Shown here: positions 18,112 through 27,396 of the stretch, one piece after another
Position numbering within the stretch: the stretch's first letter is position 1
Layout: each line of letters begins with the position of its first letter
Assembly (NCBI GenBank): GCA_016713085.1
Contig: JADJPV010000001.1
Location: forward strand, 1,571,001 to 1,635,000
DNA: 64,000 nt
Reading direction: 5' to 3'
DNA from: Chitinophagaceae bacterium
Lineage (GTDB): Bacteria > Bacteroidota > Bacteroidia > Chitinophagales > Chitinophagaceae
Position numbers and translations under genes: made by a program
Notes under the pieces: generated by a model
Seen by the model: the letters and a program-made list of their open reading frames with translations, nothing else
The model's database searches: none
Told to the model about the DNA's origin: nothing

Positions 18112-19773
18112 TTAAAACAACTCCCAGGCCCCATAGCTGGTGCTTTTTATTTTCTTATCAATTCTTAATGAGCTTAAAAAATTTGTGACTTTATTTTTTC
18201 TTTGGTCATCAGTAAGAGTAGCCGAGAGCTTTGGAATAATTAAATTATCTATAGCATTTCTTTTCGTTTTTCCAAACCGTTTAAGATATTCCAAAATCAT
18301 CTCTTTAAAGTGCGCATCATCAAAACTCCGATTCGCAATATATTCAGCTTTTAAACCTTCATTGTTTGTAGGTTCAATTACTTTGAACGAAAGATAAATG
18401 TTTGGTCTTCTTCCTTCAATAAAACCAAGTTTTTTAAGATATTTATATTCATCTTCTGAAATATGTTTTCTTTTTTGAACCTTATCCAGTACTATTATAT
18501 CTTCTAATTTAAGATCAGGGTTTTTAACTAAAATACGTGCAAAATCTTCATTAAGTATTTTTCCTGTGATAGTAACCTTTACTTTTCCGTCTGTGAAATC
18601 ATAATCAGGCATTGGAAAAAACCGAAGTCGTTGAAAATTGAAAATTTTCCGAATACCCCCACCTTGCGTTTCAATCATATCAAGGTTTTTCATAGCCTCT
18701 ACTAAGAAAGGATTTCGATAAACTTCTTCAGGGGTATCTTTTAAAACAACCTCTTCAATAGATTTTGGAAGAAAAGAACCGTAATTGGAAAAGACTAAAT
18801 GATCGTCTTCGAACTCAACTAAGTTTATTCTTGCGCTTTTTGTATAATCCTGATGAGCAATAGCATTATTGAGAGGTTCCCTAATACTAAAAGGATCATA
18901 ACGCAACACCTCGTCAGGAAACAAAGTACCACTTCTTAAATATCTATATTTAAGATTCCTGACTTTTTTAAACACCTCATCAACAGTAAGAATAAGCGGG
19001 ATGGAAAAAATTTCAAAATCTTTGTCTTGATTCTCGACTGTTTTAAGATTCCAGCGAATTTTTACAAAAGATCCAAGGTAATGTTCAGACTCCTCCTTAC
19101 CAAGAAGAATAAGCGTCGTTCGTGTAATTTTTTCCTTAATAGTTAGCTTTGCTTTATCTAAAAATTTTACATTATCCCAGTTATCAACCTCATCTTTATA
19201 TTTTGGGTTCCTTTTTTTGAACTCGAAACGTGCTTTTTCAATAGCCTTTTCTTCTAAGTCATCAATATTTGCTTCTGGGATAACTACTGCAGTCCAATCC
19301 TCTGATATTCTAACTTCCCCTAAAATAGCTTCCAATCTGGATTGTGTCATTTCAACAAGACTGTCATTAATGCGTTGCCATAATTTCTTGTGAGCATATA
19401 CAGGTAATCGATACAAATGCTTTGGAATTTGAAAAACCCAAACAATTTTATGTGTGTCAGTAGTTTTGTATTCCTGAACATCAAACCCTTCTGAACTTAG
19501 ATTTGGGCAATCAGAAATAATTTTAATTTTTACGTTTTTTGAGTTATAGGAATGAAAGTCTTGAATGCCAACTATATTAAGGGTATTATCTTCTACCCCA
19601 ATAATTAAATGCCCACCCTTCATGTTTGCAATTGCAGAAATATAAGAAATGACATCATCGCTTTCTCTGCCAGATATTTGATGTTTTAATGACTTAAATT
19701 CCTTCCACTCACACTTTTCATTTTCCTGTGGGTAATTATTTTTTAAAAAAATATGCAGTTCTTGTTCGGTCAT
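18112..19773 (-). CDS. AlbA_2 (Schlafen-like) domain ATP-binding protein
   Basis: The protein has 553 residues. The N-terminal AlbA_2 domain is visible as ENEKCEWKEFKSLKHQ, then SYISAIANMKGGHLIIGVED. A central region holds the GHKL-like ATPase motif of these proteins (FSIREPLNNAIAHQDYT, with Glu and Asn in the N-box position) and GGGIRKIFNF. The C-terminal 120 residues look like a winged helix. These proteins are often annotated as putative transcriptional regulators and are frequent in variable regions and defence neighbourhoods, but no defence partner is present here. The gene is monocistronic. Confidence 0.88.
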   Translation of the reverse strand: MTEQELHIFLKNNYPQENEKCEWKEFKSLKHQISGRESDDVISYISAIANMKGGHLIIGVEDNTLNIVGIQDFHSYNSKNVKIKIISDCPNLSSEGFDVQEYKTTDTHKIVWVFQIPKHLYRLPVYAHKKLWQRINDSLVEMTQSRLEAILGEVRISEDWTAVVIPEANIDDLEEKAIEKARFEFKKRNPKYKDEVDNWDNVKFLDKAKLTIKEKITRTTLILLGKEESEHYLGSFVKIRWNLKTVENQDKDFEIFSIPLILTVDEVFKKVRNLKYRYLRSGTLFPDEVLRYDPFSIREPLNNAIAHQDYTKSARINLVEFEDDHLVFSNYGSFLPKSIEEVVLKDTPEEVYRNPFLVEAMKNLDMIETQGGGIRKIFNFQRLRFFPMPDYDFTDGKVKVTITGKILNEDFARILVKNPDLKLEDIIVLDKVQKRKHISEDEYKYLKKLGFIEGRRPNIYLSFKVIEPTNNEGLKAEYIANRSFDDAHFKEMILEYLKRFGKTKRNAIDNLIIPKLSATLTDDQRKNKVTNFLSSLRIDKKIKSTSYGAWELF

Positions 19774-19965
19774 ATTAGTATTATATCTTTTACAAACATC
19801 CGAAAGTATTTCAACTTTTACTGGCGTATTCCATTTAAAATACTTAACCGATAGGTTCGTACCGTTTTTTCAATGCTAAATCCTTTTCCAAAATCTATAC
19901 ATGTGAATATATTAAAACAACAAGTTTCTCCAATCCCCTAATTTTATATCCTCACATTACAACAC

Positions 19966-21114
19966 ATGAGTCCACAGATCAATTCCAAACTTCCCAACGT
20001 CGGCACCACCATCTTCACCGTGATGAGTGCATTGGCAACAGAACATAAAGCAGTCAATCTCGGACAGGGGTTTCCTGATTATCCCATGAGTGAAGAACTC
20101 ACAGCCAAAGTGTATGAAGCCATGAAGCAGGGACATAATCAATATGCACCCATGCCCGGCCTGGTTAGTTTGCGTGAATCAATTGCAGAGAAAGTACAGC
20201 ATCTGTATCATACATCCATCAACCCCGATACAGAAATCACTATTACTCCGGGCGGTACCTATGCTATTTATTCAGCATTAACAACCATTGTACGCCCCGG
20301 TGATGAAGTGATCATTTTTGAACCGGCTTACGACAGCTATATTCCCAACATTGAAATCAATGGAGGTATTGCCATTCCATTACCATTAACTTATCCTGAT
20401 TATAAAATCGATTGGGACTTAGTCCGCTCATCCATTACTCCAAAAACAAAAGCAATCCTGATCAACTCGCCGCACAATCCAACAGGAAGTGTACTTGATA
20501 AGAATGATATTGAAGAACTGAAACAGGTTGTTGCAGGTACAAATATTTTCATCGTCAGCGATGAAGTGTATGAACATTTGATTTATGATGAACTGCCGCA
20601 CGAAAGCATGTTGAAATACCCTGAATTATTTGAACGGAGTTTTGTTTGTTTTTCATTCGGCAAAACCTATAATTGCACAGGATGGAAACTAGGTTATTGT
20701 ATTACTCCGGCTGTACTGATGAAAGAATACAGGAAAGTGCATCAGTTTAATGCATTTAGTTGTTTTACACCTGCGCAGGCTGCTTTGGCTATTTATTTAA
20801 AAAACAAAGAAGCTTATTTATCACTGCCACGTTTCATGCAGCAGAAGAGAGATTATTTTATAGCATTGATGAAGCAGACAAAGTTTGATCTGCTTACAAC
20901 ACATGGAAGTTATTTTATCTGCGCCAGTTATGGCCGCATCAGCGATGAAGCAGATAAAGATTTAGCCATACGCTTAACGAAGGAAGCAGGTGTTGCCACC
21001 ATTCCCCTTTCAGCGTTTTGTCATAATGGAAAAGATGATAAAGTAGTTCGCTTTTGTTTCAGCAAACAGGACAGAACATTGCAGCAGGCTGTAGAAAAAC
21101 TGATGAAGATTTAG
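19966..21114 (+). CDS. Methionine-type aminotransferase (class I/II, YbdL-like)
   Basis: This 382-residue PLP enzyme shows AVNLGQGFPDYPMSEEL, the family opening of the methionine/kynurenine aminotransferase branch. It then has QYAPMPGLVSLRESIAEK, ILINSPHNPTGSVLD, IVSDEVYEHLIYD, and the Schiff-base lysine in SFGKTYNCTGWKLGY. The branch transaminates methionine or aromatic amino acids with 2-oxo acids such as 2-oxo-4-methylthiobutanoate. It has no operon partner. The gene is intact and ends just before a strong inverted repeat. Confidence 0.9.
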   Translation: MSPQINSKLPNVGTTIFTVMSALATEHKAVNLGQGFPDYPMSEELTAKVYEAMKQGHNQYAPMPGLVSLRESIAEKVQHLYHTSINPDTEITITPGGTYAIYSALTTIVRPGDEVIIFEPAYDSYIPNIEINGGIAIPLPLTYPDYKIDWDLVRSSITPKTKAILINSPHNPTGSVLDKNDIEELKQVVAGTNIFIVSDEVYEHLIYDELPHESMLKYPELFERSFVCFSFGKTYNCTGWKLGYCITPAVLMKEYRKVHQFNAFSCFTPAQAALAIYLKNKEAYLSLPRFMQQKRDYFIALMKQTKFDLLTTHGSYFICASYGRISDEADKDLAIRLTKEAGVATIPLSAFCHNGKDDKVVRFCFSKQDRTLQQAVEKLMKI

Positions 21115-21192
21115 TTGTCATCCTGAGGTACGAAGGATCTGTTCAGCTTTTGTACGAATGTCCGGCAGATCCCTCCTTCGTCGGGAGGACAA
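21115..21192. repeat. Long imperfect palindrome between convergent genes
   Basis: The arms at 21115-21140 (TTGTCATCCTGAGG...AAGGATCT) and 21167-21192 (AGATCCCTCCTTCG...GGAGGACAA) are imperfect inverted repeats of about 26 bp. They lie exactly between the stops of two convergent genes, so a bidirectional terminator is likely. The GTCATCCTGAGG core is a sequence seen in dispersed elements of many genomes. Confidence 0.7.
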
Positions 21193-21196
21193 AAAC

Positions 21197-22747
21197 TCAA
21201 TACTTCCTCTTCTTACTCTTCAGGTATTTACCATGTATGATTTCACTCATGGTTTTGTTTTGCACTTTACTTTCTAACCATGAGATGATATCGAGATAAG
21301 CAAACGATCTTGTTTCAAATCTGTTTTTTTCCAGGTGTTTGATCTGATCAAGAAATTTCTTCAAGGCCTCCTTAATCTGATCAGGAGATTTATAACTGTT
21401 CTTCAGAAATTTAAACATCGCTTCTTCAACCACAGTTAGGTTTTTCATCTTGGCCATAAAACGGTGAACAGACTTTGCCAGCGAATCAAGGATTTCATAA
21501 TTCCCCAGTTCATAATGACAAAGCATATGCATCAGCCTTGCATAACTCTGCAGATCAATACGCAGGTTCATTGGCCCGTTGATGATGAGCTGCAGATAAT
21601 CAAGAGCTTTTTCATAATTGCCGCTGCCAAAATAAAGCGATGCAATTTTATAGTTGAATACAAGAATGCGGTGCTGATCAACATACAGTTCATATTCATG
21701 CAGCTTCTCTTCAATTTCTCCAACCACTTTCAATCCTTCTTTAAAGGTTCCTTTCATCAGGTAACCGTTGAGCTTTGCACTGTTGATATAAATAGAAGTA
21801 TGTGTGCGGAAATTATCGTGTACCTGTGCTTCCTGTGTTTTGCCGTAATCTTCAAACTGTTTTAATGTTTCATCAAACTTTTGAAAATTGCGCAGATCAA
21901 AATGTGCGTTCAGCAAGGTATGCATGCCTTTAATGTAATGCCCGGTTTCAACGGTTTTTAGAAAAGGGTTTTCATTGTACAGATCAACCCATTTCTGGCT
22001 GTAACGGTAATACATTAAAAAATCCTGGCGTATAAATGCATACCAGCAATAGCTTTGATAGAGATACATCTTTTCATAAAAACCACTCACCAGTTCAAGA
22101 TCCTTAGGCAGGTAACTTTTAAAAAATGTTCTGATATCTTTTTCATCATCCACATTTCTTGCATGTCCGTTGAGTACATACCAGCGGTAAAGCAATAAGG
22201 CAAGATTGGACAGACGTGTAACACGATCAATATGGCTGCTGATATCCAACGCCTCTTCAGCCATCTTTTCTGTTTTCTCTGTCGTGCTCCGGGTAATATG
22301 CAGAATTTCTATTTTCTTTTCAAGAGAAATGAGCTGTACCAGTGTATTAAACTTTTGATTGGCCCTTGCCACCTCTTTTGCTTTTTCAATAATGCGCAGA
22401 CTTTGCTGCTTTAATCCTTTATTATAAAGGAGACGGGCATTGTCTAAATGCTCACTCAGCTGCAGATCCACATTTTCACCGGTTTTCAATAAACGTAAAC
22501 TGGCCAGAAGTTCCCTGTACAGATGGGTTTTGAGATTTGCCAGCTTGGTTTTGCTGTTATCGGTTAATTTCTTCAGCAAAACCTGCTCATCATACTCCTG
22601 CATTTTGTCCAATGCGTCAAAAAGCTGGATAATTTTGAGGTCTTCTTTGGAGGAGCTTCGCTTTATGTAGAGCTTGAAATGCCGCTTTTCGGCTTTTTCA
22701 AGGGAGTGAACTAAATGAAATAATGTATCGGAAAAACTGTTGGCCAT
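21197..22747 (-). CDS. Hypothetical helical-repeat (TPR-like) protein, 516 aa
   Basis: The protein is almost entirely helical by sequence, without a signal peptide. Segments such as NARLLYNKGLKQQSLRIIEKAKEVA and IASLYFGSGNYEKALDYLQLI follow the TPR spacing (W/L, G/Y, A/Y positions). It opens with NSFSDTLFHLVHSLEKAEKRHFKLY, which recurs in Bacteroidota proteins of this size. The role is unknown, and a scaffold for protein contacts is the obvious guess. It is a stand-alone gene. Confidence 0.7.
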   Translation of the reverse strand: MANSFSDTLFHLVHSLEKAEKRHFKLYIKRSSSKEDLKIIQLFDALDKMQEYDEQVLLKKLTDNSKTKLANLKTHLYRELLASLRLLKTGENVDLQLSEHLDNARLLYNKGLKQQSLRIIEKAKEVARANQKFNTLVQLISLEKKIEILHITRSTTEKTEKMAEEALDISSHIDRVTRLSNLALLLYRWYVLNGHARNVDDEKDIRTFFKSYLPKDLELVSGFYEKMYLYQSYCWYAFIRQDFLMYYRYSQKWVDLYNENPFLKTVETGHYIKGMHTLLNAHFDLRNFQKFDETLKQFEDYGKTQEAQVHDNFRTHTSIYINSAKLNGYLMKGTFKEGLKVVGEIEEKLHEYELYVDQHRILVFNYKIASLYFGSGNYEKALDYLQLIINGPMNLRIDLQSYARLMHMLCHYELGNYEILDSLAKSVHRFMAKMKNLTVVEEAMFKFLKNSYKSPDQIKEALKKFLDQIKHLEKNRFETRSFAYLDIISWLESKVQNKTMSEIIHGKYLKSKKRKY

Positions 22748-23211
22748 AATAATTTTTTTTCGTGAAAGCCTTTGCCAATCTACGTTTCCCTCTTTCAGGA
22801 TGCCTTAGGCATCATATGAAGAGGCGTATTTTGATTTGATGTGTAAACACCGTTGGGCTAATTTTACATCATCATTAAGGCTTGAAAAATTATACAGCAA
22901 GCAATCGTTAAAAGTTGGAAAAGCAATAGTAACGGCCTCGATGACAACAGCTTTGAGCTGTTAAGAAAAACTACTTCGAACTATTTTTTTATATGGCAAG
23001 CAATCGTTAACGGTCAACTGTTTCTACAGATGACCTTTTTTTTTGCAGAAACTTCGCTAAGGTAACATAAAATTCCATTTAACAAACTCTTAAGATCAGT
23101 CTTTTTCCACATGCTGTTAAAGTAGGCTGTATTACATTCGGGGAACCATTGCAATTTCAACACAGAACGAAGGAGTTAGGCAATAAAACTTACAGATGTT
23201 ATTATAAGTAA
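22748..23211. other. Intergenic region between divergent genes with a 15-bp direct repeat
   Basis: This 464-bp gap separates a minus-strand TPR-like gene from a plus-strand transporter gene, so it must contain both promoters. A perfect 15-bp direct repeat GCAAGCAATCGTTAA occurs at 22897-22911 and 22996-23010, 99 bp apart. No open frame looks coding. No tRNA was recognised. Confidence 0.6.
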
Positions 23212-24135
23212 ATGAAGATTTCTCCTGCATATCGTGGTATTTTCTTCATGCTGCTGGCAGCGTTGGGCTTTTCAATTATGGGTGGCGCAGCCAAAGCTCT
23301 AAAAGGAAGTTTCAATGCCGGGCAGTTGGTTTTTTGGCGTAACACAGTTGGCATCCTGGTATTGGCCATAAGTTTTGCTAACCGGAAACCGGTGAATAAT
23401 GGCGGCAATCTTCCCCGTCTCATTTTTAGGGGGTTGATGGGAACGACGGCACTTTATACCCTTCTTTATTGTATTCTGCACCTTCCGCTGGGTACAGCCA
23501 TGAGTTACAGTCTTACTTCAGCTTTATTTATTGCCTTATTTTCTTTTTTGCTGTTTCGTGAATATGAAGGCAGATGGGTTTTGCTGGCGGTGTTTATCGG
23601 GTTCACCGGTATGCTGTTGATTTATAAACCCAATATTCATCTGCCCTGGTATTATCATATTGCCGGACTGATCAGTGGTGTTTCTTCTGCCATTGCTTAT
23701 TTAACCATTGGCAGACTTACAAAGTTTTATGATACAAGAATCATTGTGTTATCATTTGTATTAACCGGTGTTCTTGTTCCTTTATTATTTGTATTGATCC
23801 GTTTATTATTTCAACTGCCGGAAGATGATTTGCTTTTTATTGCCTGGAAATGGCCGCAGGGAAATGAATGGTGGTTGATTTTGTTGTTAGGATCGGCTGC
23901 GTTGTTTGGACAATTCTTTGTTACAAAGGCTTATGGTGCAGACAGGGCAGGAATTGTTTCTGCTATCGGCTATGCCAATATTATTTTCAGCATTTTTATT
24001 GGTATGATGCTGGGCGATGCTTTTCCTGATAACATTTCATTACTTGGTATTGGCTGCATCATTGGAAGTGGATTGATGATTTCATTCATTAAAAAGGAAA
24101 AAGAAAACATTTCTGTAAAAGATAACTTGCAGTAA
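23212..24135 (+). CDS. DMT-superfamily (EamA) transporter
   Basis: This 307-residue protein has ten hydrophobic segments in two EamA halves. The first half starts GIFFMLLAALGFSIMGGAAK with the conserved VFWRNTVGILVL segment; the second contains the GLISGVSSAIAYLTIGRL and GADRAGIVSAIGYANIIFS motifs. Members export or import metabolites, and the substrate is unknown. It ends 12 bp before the hydrogenase protease gene on the same strand, so the two may be co-transcribed, although no functional link is obvious. Confidence 0.88.
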   Translation: MKISPAYRGIFFMLLAALGFSIMGGAAKALKGSFNAGQLVFWRNTVGILVLAISFANRKPVNNGGNLPRLIFRGLMGTTALYTLLYCILHLPLGTAMSYSLTSALFIALFSFLLFREYEGRWVLLAVFIGFTGMLLIYKPNIHLPWYYHIAGLISGVSSAIAYLTIGRLTKFYDTRIIVLSFVLTGVLVPLLFVLIRLLFQLPEDDLLFIAWKWPQGNEWWLILLLGSAALFGQFFVTKAYGADRAGIVSAIGYANIIFSIFIGMMLGDAFPDNISLLGIGCIIGSGLMISFIKKEKENISVKDNLQ

Positions 24136-24147
24136 TATTGTTTTTTC

Positions 24148-24600
24148 ATGAACAGCACTCCTACCTTTTTAATTGCAGGCATAGGTAACACTCTCCGTTC
24201 AGATGACGGAGTTGCTGCATTTGTGTGTGCTGAAATTGAAAAGAAGAAGCTGCAGAATGTAACTGTGATTATCAGCCAGCAATTGCAAACAGAGTTCATT
24301 GATCAGTTTCTGCAATATGATTATGTAGTGGTGATTGATGCCTCTATTATTGCAGAAGGAATCCTTTTTGAAAAAGTTCCTGATACAACCAAAGCCGTTC
24401 TTCATTCTTCACATCATATCAATTTGGCAACGCTTAACTCATTGGCAAAGCAATTGCACGGAAGAGCAATCAATTTGTATTCGTGCGGAATAGAAACCGA
24501 ATGTTTTGAAACAGGAGAACAGCTTTCAGCAAAGGCCAAAGCCAATGCTGAGAAAGCTGTTCTGTATATAACTGATTGGGTAAGTACCTTGAGAGAGTAA
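24148..24600 (+). CDS. hoxW: Hydrogenase maturation endopeptidase (HoxW-like)
   Basis: This 150-residue protein belongs to the HyaD/HybD/HoxW peptidase family. The start FLIAGIGNTLRSDDGVAAFV contains the G-N-x-L-x-x-D-D-G motif with the Asp/Glu nickel ligands. DYVVVIDAS is the second conserved strand, and HHINLATL carries the conserved His. The enzyme removes the C-terminal peptide of a [NiFe] large subunit after nickel insertion. It is convergent with hoxH, whose product ends in a cleavable tail after the DPCLSCSTH motif, so HoxH is the likely substrate. The two stop codons are only about 65 bp apart. Confidence 0.9.
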   Translation: MNSTPTFLIAGIGNTLRSDDGVAAFVCAEIEKKKLQNVTVIISQQLQTEFIDQFLQYDYVVVIDASIIAEGILFEKVPDTTKAVLHSSHHINLATLNSLAKQLHGRAINLYSCGIETECFETGEQLSAKAKANAEKAVLYITDWVSTLRE

Positions 24601-24664
24601 GGTATGCCATACTTATTTCAGATGCCTGAAATTTATCAACATGCCTGATAAGTATGGCATACCT
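24600..24664. repeat. Inverted repeat, copy 2, between hoxW and hoxH
   Basis: Perfect 17-bp arms AGGTATGCCATACTTAT (24600-24616) and ATAAGTATGGCATACCT (24648-24664) flank a 31-bp loop. The 15-bp core of the arms is identical to that of the element at 12011-12074. The repeat fills the gap between convergent hoxW and hoxH and probably serves as a bidirectional terminator. Confidence 0.8.
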
Positions 24665-24667
24665 GTT

Positions 24668-26107
24668 TTAATTTCTTTCAATGCGTTTGATTAAATCTCC
24701 TGCTGCATCTTTTACTTCAATGATCATCGGCATTTGCCCCATGGCATGTGTTGAACAGGATAAGCAGGGATCGTAACAGCGAATGGTTGATTCAACCCTG
24801 TTCAGCATTCCTTCCTTCAAATCATTTCCTTTTACATATTGTTTGGCCACTTCTGTAATAGAACGGTTCATGGAAGGATTATTCTGCCCGGTAGCAATCA
24901 GCAGGTTTACATTTACCAGTTTACCGGTGTTATCTGTTTTGTAATGATGAAACAGTGTACCTCTTGGTGCTTCTGAACTGCCGATACCTTCTTCATAATT
25001 CCAGCGGCCGTTATGCTGTATATGTAATGATGTAACCTGTGGATCATTTAAAATCCGTTGTGCATCTTCTACATCACTCAACGCTTCAATTAAACGTGTA
25101 TAGTGAAAGTAAAAAGTTCCATGTACAGGTTTTCCGCCATTCATTGCTTTGAAGAGTTCAAATTCTCTTTGTGCTAAAGGGGTGCGCATTTTACTGGCAA
25201 CATTCAATCTTGCCAATGGCCCAACTCTGTAAAATCCTTTGTCGAAACCGAAGGGCTTATAATAAGGAAACTTCAGATAGGAAAAATTAACAGAACGTTC
25301 TGCTATATAGTCGAGATATTTTGCAGGCGATAACTGATCGTGTAAAATTGTACCGTCTGCATCCATGAAACGAAGTTTACCATCGTATAATTCATGTTCA
25401 CCATTTGGACCAACTGTACCGAGATATAAAGTAGGGGAAGTTGCAAATGTTTCCACCATCTCTGCATTTTCATCATGAAAATGCTTGATGATTTCAATTC
25501 CCTTTTGTACTGTTTCAATTGCTTCAGGTATCCAGTCAAGCAATGCTTTCCTGTTTTCTTCTGTTAACGGATAAGCCATACCACCGGGAACAATGCCCAT
25601 GATATGAATTTTTTTACCCGTGATACGTTCACTTAATTCCTGCCCGAATTTGCGTAACCGGATTCCACGTACTGCGATGTCGGGAAATTTTTCAGCAATA
25701 CCGAGTATATTTCTTTTTGCAGGATCACTATCGTAGCCCAGCAAAAAATCGGGGGAGGAAAGATGAAAAAACGATAATGCATGTGAAGAAAGATTCTGAC
25801 CGATATGCATTAATCTTCTTAAGAGGTTTGCTGTGTAAGTTGGCTGAATACCCTGGATCATTTCGCAGGCTTTTACACTGGCCAGTGTATGACTGGTTGG
25901 ACAGATGCCGCAAATGCGTGGAGTAATCGTTGGCATTTCAGTATACATTCTTCCTTCACAGAATTTTTCAAAACCCCTGAATTCATTTACATGAAATAAT
26001 GCATTCTCCACTTCACCGCTATTGTTTAGTTCAATGGTGATTTTTGCATGTCCTTCAATTCTTGTAACAGGAGAGATAAGGATTGTTCTTTTATCTTGAT
26101 TAACCAT
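24668..26107 (-). CDS. hoxH: [NiFe]-hydrogenase large subunit, group 3d (HoxH, set 1)
   Basis: HoxH carries the Ni-Fe active site that splits or makes H2. The protein has 479 residues. The two Ni-binding motifs are clear: RICGICPTSH near residue 65 and DPCLSCSTH near the C-terminus, followed by a roughly 25-residue tail (AMGQMPMIIEV...), which the peptidase should remove. ISPVTRIEGHAKITIEL at the N-terminus and PRGTLFHHY fit group 3. It is the last gene of hoxEFUYH, overlapping hoxY by 8 bp. It would act in the cytoplasm with HoxY, and no lesion is seen. Confidence 0.95.
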   Translation of the reverse strand: MVNQDKRTILISPVTRIEGHAKITIELNNSGEVENALFHVNEFRGFEKFCEGRMYTEMPTITPRICGICPTSHTLASVKACEMIQGIQPTYTANLLRRLMHIGQNLSSHALSFFHLSSPDFLLGYDSDPAKRNILGIAEKFPDIAVRGIRLRKFGQELSERITGKKIHIMGIVPGGMAYPLTEENRKALLDWIPEAIETVQKGIEIIKHFHDENAEMVETFATSPTLYLGTVGPNGEHELYDGKLRFMDADGTILHDQLSPAKYLDYIAERSVNFSYLKFPYYKPFGFDKGFYRVGPLARLNVASKMRTPLAQREFELFKAMNGGKPVHGTFYFHYTRLIEALSDVEDAQRILNDPQVTSLHIQHNGRWNYEEGIGSSEAPRGTLFHHYKTDNTGKLVNVNLLIATGQNNPSMNRSITEVAKQYVKGNDLKEGMLNRVESTIRCYDPCLSCSTHAMGQMPMIIEVKDAAGDLIKRIERN

Positions 26108-26642
26108 AACGCAATTTTTTTACTTTGCTTAAATCGGGAACACGGTCGTTTAAAAATTCAAACAGTACATAAAAGATGGTATCAGCATCGGGAGGGCATC
26201 CCGGAATAACAAAATCAATGTGTACTAATTCCTGCAGGGGAACGACTTTATCATTCAGCTTAAGCAGTGCAGGATGATTGGGAACTTCGCCTTCCTGGTC
26301 GTTGCTGATGGCATTGACATAAGCGGTATCAAATACATCTTTCAGGTTGAAATAATTCCGCATGCCGGTAACATTGGTTGTTACAGCACAGTCACCCAGG
26401 GCAATCAGAATTTTTGAATGTGCACGCATGTGCATTAACTCGTGCTGGTGTTCATCACTTGTTACAGATCCTTCAATCAAAGCAATATCCACATCGGGAA
26501 ATTCTTTTCCATCTACAACAGGCGACTTAACGATATCGGCCAGCTTTGCAACATCGAGGATGCGTTCATCAATATCCAGCAAAGACATATGGCAGCCGGA
26601 ACAGCCACCCAGCCAAACCGTTGCTAATTTTTTCTTAGCCAT
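26100..26642 (-). CDS. hoxY: [NiFe]-hydrogenase small subunit (HoxY, set 1)
   Basis: The 180-residue HoxY relays electrons from the Ni-Fe site through one [4Fe-4S] cluster. The ligands are visible as WLGGCSGCHMSLLD, IALGDCAVTTNVTG and the PGCPPDADTIF segment. There is no Tat signal and no extra C-terminal cluster domain, as expected for the short cytoplasmic group 3 subunit. Its stop overlaps the hoxH start, so the two are translationally coupled. Confidence 0.95.
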   Translation of the reverse strand: MAKKKLATVWLGGCSGCHMSLLDIDERILDVAKLADIVKSPVVDGKEFPDVDIALIEGSVTSDEHQHELMHMRAHSKILIALGDCAVTTNVTGMRNYFNLKDVFDTAYVNAISNDQEGEVPNHPALLKLNDKVVPLQELVHIDFVIPGCPPDADTIFYVLFEFLNDRVPDLSKVKKLRYG

Positions 26643-26685
26643 TTTATCAATTCATTTTTAGTATCAACATTAATAAAAGAAATGA

Positions 26686-27393
26686 TCAGAGTTTCATTGC
26701 TCTTTTCTCCATCAGTTCGTTAATCATTCCCGGATTTTTTTCAAGCTGTCCCTGCACAATTGCTTTCGGCCAGATAGCACCGGTAGGACAGGCATGCAGA
26801 CATTTACCGCAGGATGTACATGTTTCAGATTCGCCCCATGGCGTATTGAAATCAGAAATGACCCGTACATTATAGCCACGGTTCATCACATCCCAGTTGT
26901 GTGCTCCTTCCACTTCATTACAAACTCTTACGCAACGGGTACACATGATGCAACGGTTATGATCAATTACATACCATGCATGCGATGTATCCACTTCACA
27001 TTGAGGAAAGAGGAATGGATAACGGATACGGTCCATACCAACTTTGTAACCAAGCTTCTGCAGCTCGCATTTACCATTGGCAACACAAACAGAACATACA
27101 TGATTGCGTTCTGCAAAAAATAATTCTGTTGTAATGCGTTGGTATTTTTTGATCCGTTCTGTATTGGTGCGGATGATCATGTTGGCTGCAATCTTGGTTG
27201 TACAGGCAGACAGTAATCTGCTTACACCTTCAATTTCAACAAGGCAAAGACGGCAGGCACCGATATCCAGCACTCCTTTTAAATGACACATGGTGAGAAT
27301 TTCTATATCATGTGCACGGCAAACATCAAGAATAGTTTTGCCTTCTTCAACCTCCAGTTTTTTATCATCGATCTCTATGGAAATCTTGTTCAT
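26686..27393 (-). CDS. hoxU: Diaphorase iron-sulfur subunit HoxU (set 1)
   Basis: This 235-residue NuoG-N-terminal-like protein carries the electron relay between HoxF and HoxY. A plant-type [2Fe-2S] domain (TMCHLKGVLDIGACRLCLVEI, then LSACTTKI) is followed by the His-Cys3 segment HVCSVCVANGKCELQ and two [4Fe-4S] motifs (CIMCTRCVRVCNEVEG and CTSCGKCLHACPTGAI). It starts 3 bp after the hoxF stop. All cluster ligands are present. Confidence 0.95.
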   Translation of the reverse strand: MNKISIEIDDKKLEVEEGKTILDVCRAHDIEILTMCHLKGVLDIGACRLCLVEIEGVSRLLSACTTKIAANMIIRTNTERIKKYQRITTELFFAERNHVCSVCVANGKCELQKLGYKVGMDRIRYPFLFPQCEVDTSHAWYVIDHNRCIMCTRCVRVCNEVEGAHNWDVMNRGYNVRVISDFNTPWGESETCTSCGKCLHACPTGAIWPKAIVQGQLEKNPGMINELMEKRAMKL

Positions 27394-27396
27394 ACA

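Noticed and set aside
18112..19773. A defence island around the AlbA_2/Schlafen-like gene
   Set aside because: Neighbours are an aminotransferase and a small membrane protein; no nuclease, methylase or toxin-antitoxin partner is adjacent.
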